From NCBI GenBank assembly GCA_002697105.1, contig NZTS01000022.1, forward strand, positions 1 to 8,397: DNA of 8,397 nt, read 5' to 3'. The DNA comes from Methanobacteriota archaeon (GTDB lineage: Archaea > Thermoplasmatota > Poseidoniia > Poseidoniales > Thalassarchaeaceae). Shown here one piece after another: positions 1 through 4,932 of the stretch. The notes under the pieces were generated by a model. That model was not told the origin of the DNA. It searched no databases and saw only the letters and a list, made by a program, of their open reading frames with translations. Each line of letters starts with the position of its first letter. Position 1 is the stretch's first letter. Made by a program: the position numbers and the translations under genes.

Positions 1-362
1 TTTCCAGTTATGTCAAAATGAACCTCTAATTCCATATCCACATCCCTTGCTTCCATGGGAAAAGCGGCTAAATCATAATGAGAAAGACCATGAGGTCTGG
101 GTGCAGGTACAATTTCTGTTTCTTTCATACTAGCTATTGTCCTTGCTCCTGACGATATTTGATTTTTGATTCCAGCAATTTCAAACAATTTGTCTAGTGT
201 TTCAGTATCCAGAATTACACCATTGGTTCCAGACATAATCGCTGCTTCGAGAATTGGTTGAATTGATTGTAAGGGTTCTAGTCGTTCTCTTGCTTCTCGG
301 GTGACCATGAGGTTTAGGGACCACAAGTTTGTCTGCTTGACCTCCCAAGTCTCCTCACTCAT
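1..362 (-). CDS. Unrecognised protein, N-terminal 120 codons only (runs off left edge)
   Basis: An open leftward frame begins at ATG 362-360 and stays open to the window edge, giving 120 complete residues with no stop. The protein starts MSEETWEVKQTNLW and continues with a helical-looking stretch (EARERLEPLQSIQPILEAAI, about 22-41). The segment around 83-102 (TEIVPAPRPHGLSHYDLAAF) is Pro/His-rich, and the visible part ends in an acidic beta-like stretch (ELEVHFDITG). There is no signal peptide or membrane segment, so it is probably cytoplasmic. I do not recognise the family and assign no function. The start was chosen because this ATG lies 40 nt after the stop of the CinA-like gene and precedes a coherent coding stretch; an internal ATG at 308-306 (residue 19) is the alternative. 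Same strand and short gap suggest co-transcription with the upstream amidase gene. The reality of the frame is likely; the function is unknown. Confidence 0.72.
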   Translation of the reverse strand, partial: MSEETWEVKQTNLWSLNLMVTREARERLEPLQSIQPILEAAIMSGTNGVILDTETLDKLFEIAGIKNQISSGARTIASMKETEIVPAPRPHGLSHYDLAAFPMEARDVDMELEVHFDITG

Positions 363-402
363 GGAGTCAACGCTGCACAGAGGCGCTCAAAGAGGATTGC
401 GC

Positions 403-1149
403 TTATTCTTCGGACCAGATATCTTCATCGTCCTTTTTCCTAAGTTCTTCTACGACTGTGGCTTCTGTATTTCCTTCTGCCCAAATTACTTCTCCGTACC
501 AGGTATCTTCCATACCGGGGACACGTCCGAAAGCAGAAAGTGTAGCCTCCTTCAAAGTCAGTTGTTCAGGCACATCTTCATCTTCATCATTTTTGGTTCT
601 TAGATCGAGTCGGTGAGTTCCAGTTTCCTTTGTTTCAAATACATTTAGAGCGGTTTCTAGAGCTAAACTCACGAAAAGTTGTTTATTCATTGATCTATCT
701 CCACCCTGACTATTTGTTGATCGTACAAGGAAACGATTTTCCCAAAATGCACAAACATATGCAAGACCAACCGGTTTAGTTATCGTTCCACCGCCTGGGC
801 CTGCGATTCCGGTGATAGAAATAGCTAGATTAGCACCTGATCGTTTGAGAGCTCCTTCTGCCATTGCTGCTGCAACATCCTTTGAAACTGCACCTGGGAC
901 AGAATCTCCTTCAAATTTTGATCTTTCTACTCCTAATTCGCTCATCTTAGATTCATTGGAATATGTGACCCAACCTTGCTTGAACCATTCACTGGATCCA
1001 GAGATATCTGTCAAAGTACTAGTCAACATTCCACCTGTACAAGATTCAGCTGTTGTAACCATCCATCCATTTTGCTTTAACTTTCTAGCAAGTCTGGAGG
1101 CCAAGGTCGCGTTACGCTCACCCATCAGTCCCATGGGGAAAGGCATCAT
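403..1149 (-). CDS. pncC: CinA C-terminal domain protein (nicotinamide-nucleotide amidase, PncC type) with acidic C-terminal extension
   Basis: Predicted cytoplasmic amidase that deamidates nicotinamide mononucleotide to nicotinic acid mononucleotide in pyridine-nucleotide recycling. The CinA C-terminal fold spans about residues 14-172. Visible family signatures are TTAESCTGG (32-40, with the conserved Ser36), ISGSSEWF (49-56), VTYSNESK (61-68, with conserved Tyr63 and Lys68), GAVS (86-89), SITGIAGPGGG (111-121), KPVG (125-128) and GGDR (149-152). The N-terminal molybdopterin-binding-like domain of full-length CinA is absent, so this is the stand-alone form. Family members usually end near residue 165-170; here about 75 more residues follow, rich in Asp/Glu (NDEDED at 187-192, KKDDEDIW at 238-245), with no match I recognise. 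The start is uncertain: tandem ATGs at 1149 and 1146, with further Met codons at residues 6 and 9, and no Shine-Dalgarno. It lies 24 nt downstream of the tRNA-Val 3' end, so it is probably on the same transcript as the tRNA. The family call is firm; substrate activity is inferred. Confidence 0.9.
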   Translation of the reverse strand: MMPFPMGLMGERNATLASRLARKLKQNGWMVTTAESCTGGMLTSTLTDISGSSEWFKQGWVTYSNESKMSELGVERSKFEGDSVPGAVSKDVAAAMAEGALKRSGANLAISITGIAGPGGGTITKPVGLAYVCAFWENRFLVRSTNSQGGDRSMNKQLFVSLALETALNVFETKETGTHRLDLRTKNDEDEDVPEQLTLKEATLSAFGRVPGMEDTWYGEVIWAEGNTEATVVEELRKKDDEDIWSEE

Positions 1150-1173
1150 TCAAGAGGATGACTATGAGAAAAA

Positions 1174-1249
1174 TGGTGGGCCCGACCGGAATTGAACCGG
1201 TGATCTTCGCTTTGTAAGAGCGACGTCATAACCCCTAGACCACGGGCCC
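1174..1249 (-). tRNA. tRNA-Val (anticodon UAC), 3' CCA encoded
   Basis: Read on the minus strand, a complete cloverleaf can be drawn by hand. The 7-bp acceptor stem pairs GGGCCCG (1249-1243) with CGGGCCC (1184-1178). The D arm is GTC/GAC around a GG-containing loop. The anticodon stem is TCGCT/AGCGA with loop CTTACAA, a 5-nt variable region follows, and the T arm is ACCGG-TTCAATT-CCGGT. The anticodon TAC occupies 1216-1214 and reads GUA and, with wobble, other valine codons. Discriminator A is at 1177, followed by encoded CCA at 1176-1174. The T arm matches the internal B-box consensus GGTTCAANTCC apart from the variable base. The 7-nt anticodon loop is continuous, so there is no canonical intron. 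It sits between aspS (38 nt upstream) and the CinA-like gene (24 nt downstream), same strand. A weak AT-rich stretch at about 1268-1277 could be its own promoter but matches no clear TATA box. Confidence 0.97.
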
Positions 1250-1287
1250 CACGCCTTCCACGAGTATCCTATTGTTGAAGTAGTTAC

Positions 1288-2703
1288 TTATGGAGTAACT
1301 CTGCTTCTGTCTCTAGGAAATAGTACTACTTCTCGCACATTTCCAGCACCAGTAAGGACCATCAATAGTCTTGCAACACCTAGTCCCCATCCTGCATGTG
1401 GAGCGGCTCCAAATCGAAATCCGTCGGTATAGAAACTAAAATCCTCGGGATTTAATCCCATATCTCTAAGATTTTGTTCAAGAAAATCTACCCGATGTTC
1501 TCTTTGTCCGCCTGATGTCATCTCATCTCTTCCATAATTTAGATCGAATCCACGACTTAATTGTTCCCCAGTAACTCCTTTCTCATCTTTGTTGTGGTAG
1601 ATGTAGAATGGTTTCATTTCCATTGGCCATCTTGGAATAAAGTGGAATCCAGGATGTTCTTCGGCTATTAGGTCAGCATCAGAAGCACTGATATCGTCTC
1701 CCCATTTGATTTCTCCACCTTTTGATTGGATAATTTCAATCGCATCATCATAACTGACTCTGGGGAAGGGAAGATCAGGTACAATTACGGCTATTGCTTC
1801 CATTTCTTGGGCAATTCTGTATTCGTTGATTATGTCAATTAGGTTTTGATCTCTTGCTGCAACCTGACTCCAAATATGGTGGATCATTCTTTCTTGAACA
1901 CCCATCACATCTTCATCATCGGCCCAAGCCATTTCGATATCAAAGGAAATGAATTCGTTCAGATGCCGATATGTGTCATGTTCTTCAGCCCGAAATGCAG
2001 GTCCTATCTCAAATACTCGTTCTAATCCACCCAAAATAGCTAGTTGTTTGTACAGTTGAGGACTTTGAGATAAGAATGCAGGAGTCTCAAAATATTTCAT
2101 TGCAAACAAATTCGTTCCACCTTCTGAGGCACTGGCAATAATCTTGGGTGTATTGATTTCTTGAAATCCTTCTTTGAGAAGATGTTCTCTCCCGTAGGAT
2201 AAAACTTTACTTCTCAATTGGAACATTGCGTTGATATGACTTCTTCTTAAGTCAAGGTGACGGTTATCTAGCCGTGTATCTAATTCAACATGTACTTTGT
2301 CCGTAATTCCTACAGGAAGCGGGGTTTGAGCCTCCGATAAAATTTGAGCAGATGTAGCAAATATTTCGTATTCAGGAGGAGGTGAAGGTTCACCTTCTGG
2401 TACTTTAGGGGGTCTTTTTTCTGCGACATTCCCTGTAATTTGAACAGTGGATTCTCTTGAAATTGATTGGATGGAGAGGAATATTTCTTCATCTAGTGCG
2501 TCCTTTTTCAGGAATACTTGTAATCGCCCCGTACCATCTCTGAGAGTTAAGAAACAAACACCTCCTCTTCCTCTTGAAATCTCTGCATGTCCTGCAACAG
2601 TGACTTCTTGACCTACCAGATCAGATCCTGAAATTGCAATATCTCCAAGTGTATGTGTTCTGAATGCGGTAGGTAACCAATCTGTAGAGTCTCGTCCGAC
2701 CAT
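1288..2703 (-). CDS. aspS: Aspartyl-tRNA synthetase, archaeal/eukaryotic type (possibly non-discriminating, Asp/Asn)
   Basis: Class II synthetase charging tRNA-Asp with aspartate, and possibly also tRNA-Asn; cytoplasmic. From ATG 2703 it has 471 residues, slightly longer than the ~430-440 typical of archaeal AspRS. The N-terminal OB-fold anticodon-binding domain covers about 31-125. It is followed by VELDTRLDNRHLDLRR (139-154), the substrate-loop region SEGGTNLF (193-200), QSPQLYKQ (213-220), motif 2 FEIGPAFRAEEHDTYRHLNE (231-250), FPRVSYDDA (313-321), SGGQREHR (397-404) and motif 3 GWGLGVAR (438-445). It ends FPRDRSRVTP, the archaeal signature C-terminus. The bacterial GAD insertion is missing. 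ATG 2703 was chosen over an in-frame TTG at 2733 because FRTHTLG (14-20) already aligns with the usual family start; TTG would add 10 residues. Extra length sits in the OB fold (PPKVPEGEPSPPPEYEI, 98-114). It heads the leftward aspS, tRNA-Val, CinA-like block. Confidence 0.97.
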   Translation of the reverse strand: MVGRDSTDWLPTAFRTHTLGDIAISGSDLVGQEVTVAGHAEISRGRGGVCFLTLRDGTGRLQVFLKKDALDEEIFLSIQSISRESTVQITGNVAEKRPPKVPEGEPSPPPEYEIFATSAQILSEAQTPLPVGITDKVHVELDTRLDNRHLDLRRSHINAMFQLRSKVLSYGREHLLKEGFQEINTPKIIASASEGGTNLFAMKYFETPAFLSQSPQLYKQLAILGGLERVFEIGPAFRAEEHDTYRHLNEFISFDIEMAWADDEDVMGVQERMIHHIWSQVAARDQNLIDIINEYRIAQEMEAIAVIVPDLPFPRVSYDDAIEIIQSKGGEIKWGDDISASDADLIAEEHPGFHFIPRWPMEMKPFYIYHNKDEKGVTGEQLSRGFDLNYGRDEMTSGGQREHRVDFLEQNLRDMGLNPEDFSFYTDGFRFGAAPHAGWGLGVARLLMVLTGAGNVREVVLFPRDRSRVTP

Positions 2704-2801
2704 GAAGCAAAGGGGGAGGCTTAGGGACTTCAACCGCTCGGTCAGTTAAATTCGCCAATTATTAGGAAAATGGTAAATGTCTTTGGTTCCCGCCGACGTC
2801 T
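2704..2801. promoter_or_regulatory. Divergent intergenic region holding promoters for aspS and the methyltransferase gene
   Basis: These 98 nt separate two head-to-head genes, so both promoters should lie here. AT-rich blocks sit in the middle: GTTAAATT near 2746-2753, which reads AATTTAAC towards aspS about 42 nt before its ATG, and CAATTATTAG near 2756-2765, about 40 nt before the methyltransferase ATG. Either could serve as an archaeal TATA element, but neither is a strong match. No Shine-Dalgarno motif precedes either ATG. The bases just before the rightward ATG are GC-rich (CCCGCCGACGTCT). Confidence 0.35.
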
Positions 2802-3554
2802 ATGGATGGTCAGGATGCACTCATTCAACGCATGAATGAAATTGATTGGTTTCATTCCATCCCTCTAAAAGATGGAATTGTTACACCAGGACGTGACAAT
2901 TCTATGTCCAAATTAAAACAAGTTTGTCTTCCAGAAGATCTTTCTGGAAAATCAGTTCTAGATATCGGGGCTTGGGATGGATTCTTTTCATTCCAGGCAG
3001 AAAGAAATGGTGCAGAGCGTGTTTTAGCTACCGATCATTATTCTTGGAGTGGACCAGGTTGGGGCAGTAATGAAGGATTCAAATTTGCTCATGAGGTACT
3101 TAACTCAAAAGTTGAAGAATTAGATATTGATGCAATGGATATTTCTCCAGAATCTGTGGGGGAATTTGATGTTGTTATGTTCTTAGGAGTTCTATACCAC
3201 TTACAAGATCCAATGGCTGGATTACGAGTAGCGGCTAGTGTCTGCAAAGAATTACTAATTATTGAGACATTGATGGATGATTTACATCGTTGGAAACCGT
3301 CCATGGTTTACTTCCCTGCTGATTCTTATAACAAAGATTCAACAAACTATTGGGCTCCAAATGTTGCTGCTATGAAAGGGATGTTACACGATCTTGGATT
3401 TTCAAGAGTTGAAGTGGTATTTCCTAAGAATCGATTCATTAGATATGCTTTACCAGTTAGAATTCTATCTTCTATCAAGGGTTTGTTCGAGAAGAGGGGT
3501 TCATTACGACAAACGATTCATCAGGGAAGAATGTCCTTTCACGCCTATCGTTAA
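2802..3554 (+). CDS. Class I SAM-dependent methyltransferase, CmoB/DUF1698 (Methyltransf_9)-like
   Basis: A predicted cytoplasmic methyltransferase of 250 residues with a Rossmann core. Motif I is VLDIGAWDGFFSF (52-64). The acidic residue at the end of strand beta2 is Asp78 in VLATDHY (74-80). The motif IV region is EFDVVMFLGVLYHLQDP (121-137), followed by LLIIETL (151-157), a segment ending in FPADSY (171-176) and YWAPNVAAMKGML (183-195). The run GVLYH, ETL, Tyr/Trp-x-Pro and the C-terminal GRMSFHA resembles the CmoB/DUF1698 group. E. coli CmoB carboxymethylates wobble uridine of tRNA using carboxy-SAM, but many DUF1698 proteins act in other pathways, so substrate and cofactor are not fixed here. 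E. coli CmoB is longer (~320 residues); this protein lacks its N-terminal portion. ATG 2802 is the first start; Met11 is an alternative. It ends 64 nt before metK, which makes SAM, on the same strand. Confidence 0.85.
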   Translation: MDGQDALIQRMNEIDWFHSIPLKDGIVTPGRDNSMSKLKQVCLPEDLSGKSVLDIGAWDGFFSFQAERNGAERVLATDHYSWSGPGWGSNEGFKFAHEVLNSKVEELDIDAMDISPESVGEFDVVMFLGVLYHLQDPMAGLRVAASVCKELLIIETLMDDLHRWKPSMVYFPADSYNKDSTNYWAPNVAAMKGMLHDLGFSRVEVVFPKNRFIRYALPVRILSSIKGLFEKRGSLRQTIHQGRMSFHAYR

Positions 3555-3576
3555 TTTTTTTTCGGGTTATTTTTTT
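3555..3576 (+). terminator. Oligo-T terminator after the methyltransferase gene
   Basis: Immediately after the TAA stop come eight T (3555-3562) and, after CGGGTTA, seven more T (3570-3576). Tandem T runs without a strong hairpin are the usual archaeal intrinsic termination signal. The remaining 42 nt up to the metK ATG would have to carry the metK promoter, but no clear TATA box was found there. The bases just before metK are relatively GC-rich (GGTCGCGTGCTTC). Confidence 0.6.
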
Positions 3577-3618
3577 ACAAGCATACGATTGAAATGCTAT
3601 TGCTAGGTCGCGTGCTTC

Positions 3619-4869
3619 ATGAGTGAGGGCGGATGGCTGTTTACTTCTGAATCGGTGGCTTCAGGTCATCCTGACAAATTATGTGATGCGATATCAGATT
3701 CTATACTTGACGCATGTTTATCTGTTGACCCTAATGCAAAGGTGGCAGTTGAAACTTTAGTTAAGGGAAGAGAAGACAAATCATTCATTGTACTTGGTGG
3801 TGAAGTTACTTTAGCCGAGGGTGTTGAAAATCCCGATTTCGTACAAGTTGCAAGAGATGCGGCTGCTAATATCGGTTATATCAGTCATGAAATTGGAATG
3901 GATGCTCGTTCAGAAGAGACTTGTGAAGTAGTCGAGTTAATTACTCGTCAATCTGCCCATATTAACCGAGGAGTAATTCAAGAAATTGACTCTCAGGGGG
4001 CTGGAGATCAAGGACTGATGTTTGGATATGCTTGTGATGAAACTGAATCATTTGAAGGTCACCAAGGACGTTGGATGCCGCTTGCTATCGCTTTAGCCCA
4101 GGCACTAACTCGTCAATACAGGAAATGTAGAGAAAACGGTACCATTGAATGGGCTCGACCTGATGCAAAATCTCAAGTGACTCTTTTACACGACAACAAT
4201 GGCTCAATAGTTTGTGCAACAAATATTGTAATTGCCACTCAACATAAGGACATGCTTGATGATTTTAGTTCTGAAGAAGATGAACAGAATTGGATAAAGA
4301 ATCAAATTATGGAACACGTGATTATTCCTGTAGTTCCTGCCTCTTTAATCACTGAAGATACTGAGATTGTGGTAAATGGTACAGGACGATTTGCGGACCC
4401 CGGAGGGCCTTACGCTGACGCAGGTCTTACAGGAAGAAAAATTATTGTTGATACGTACGGAGGAAGAGGAAGACACGGTGGAGGCGCATTTTCTGGGAAG
4501 GATCCGTCTAAAGTAGACCGTTCGGCAGCTTACGCTTCCAGATGGGCTGCTAAACATGTAGTTGCTTCAGGACTTTCCCGAGAATGTGAAATTCAATTAG
4601 CCTATGCAATCGGAGTAGCTAAGCCGGTTAGTGTTCGAGTTGACACTTTCGGTACAGGTTTGATACCCGACGAACAGATTTCATCTCTTGTAAGTGATAA
4701 TTTTGATTTCCGTCCGGGGCATATCATTCATAATCTACGATTAAAATCTCCAATTTATTCAGCAACTGCTTCAGGAGGACACTTTGGTAGAGTGCCAAAA
4801 GACCCTTCTCAGTTCACTTGGGAAAGGTTAGATGAGAATATTATCGCTACATTCGCTGCACAATTGTGA
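3619..4869 (+). CDS. metK: S-adenosylmethionine synthetase (methionine adenosyltransferase), bacterial/eukaryotic MetK family
   Basis: Makes S-adenosylmethionine from methionine and ATP; cytoplasmic, homo-oligomeric in this family. At 416 residues it is somewhat longer than the usual ~380-400. Signatures are FTSESVASGHPDK (8-20, with the conserved His17 of the active site), GAGDQGLMFGYACDET (127-142, active-site loop), RPDAKSQVT (180-188), GRFADPGGPYADAGLTGRKI (256-275), the phosphate-binding stretch GGGAFSGKDPSKVDRSAAY (287-305) and YAIGVAKP (329-336). This is the family of bacterial MetK and eukaryotic MAT, not the divergent archaeal MAT. Extra length relative to E. coli lies in an acidic segment (DDFSSEEDEQNW, 214-225), near KGREDKS (49-55) and in the C-terminal loop VPKDPSQFTW (392-401). 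ATG 3619 is followed directly by the conserved N-terminus, so the start is secure. It lies between a methyltransferase gene and the large secreted protein. Bacterial ancestry in an archaeal context is an inference. Confidence 0.97.
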   Translation: MSEGGWLFTSESVASGHPDKLCDAISDSILDACLSVDPNAKVAVETLVKGREDKSFIVLGGEVTLAEGVENPDFVQVARDAAANIGYISHEIGMDARSEETCEVVELITRQSAHINRGVIQEIDSQGAGDQGLMFGYACDETESFEGHQGRWMPLAIALAQALTRQYRKCRENGTIEWARPDAKSQVTLLHDNNGSIVCATNIVIATQHKDMLDDFSSEEDEQNWIKNQIMEHVIIPVVPASLITEDTEIVVNGTGRFADPGGPYADAGLTGRKIIVDTYGGRGRHGGGAFSGKDPSKVDRSAAYASRWAAKHVVASGLSRECEIQLAYAIGVAKPVSVRVDTFGTGLIPDEQISSLVSDNFDFRPGHIIHNLRLKSPIYSATASGGHFGRVPKDPSQFTWERLDENIIATFAAQL

Positions 4870-4932
4870 ATCATACTCGCATTTCTTATTTTTCGCGAGG
4901 GCTTCATAGCGAAGGTAACGGTCCAGCGGGTA
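4870..4932 (+). promoter_or_regulatory. metK 3' end and leader of the large secreted-protein gene
   Basis: The 63 nt between the two genes contain a T-rich stretch (ATTTCTTATTTTTCGC, 4881-4896) that could end metK transcription or act as a TATA-like element about 45 nt before the next ATG. A small inverted repeat follows, TTCGC (4892-4896) with GCGAA (4909-4913), enclosing 12 nt. No ribosome-binding site is seen before ATG 4933 (CCAGCGGGTA). The region has no in-frame stop after the metK TGA, but it also has no alternative start codon, so ATG 4933 is the best start for the next gene. Confidence 0.35.

Noticed and set aside
301..603. Rightward 100-residue frame overlapping the left-edge gene and the CinA-like gene
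   Set aside because: It is antisense to two better-supported leftward frames, and its product is Phe/Cys-rich with no domain character.
812..1195. Rightward 127-residue frame across the CinA-like gene into the tRNA
   Set aside because: It is the reverse-strand shadow of conserved CinA motifs and runs into the tRNA gene.
2703..2733. Upstream TTG start for aspS adding 10 residues
   Set aside because: The extra residues (MKSLSLPLCF) have no counterpart in the family, and ATG 2703 leaves a normal N-terminus. It remains possible but less likely.
4892..4913. Rho-independent terminator or riboswitch before the secreted-protein gene
   Set aside because: The stem is only 5-6 bp with a 12-nt loop and no following T run, too weak to call. 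No SAM-riboswitch-like structure was recognised.
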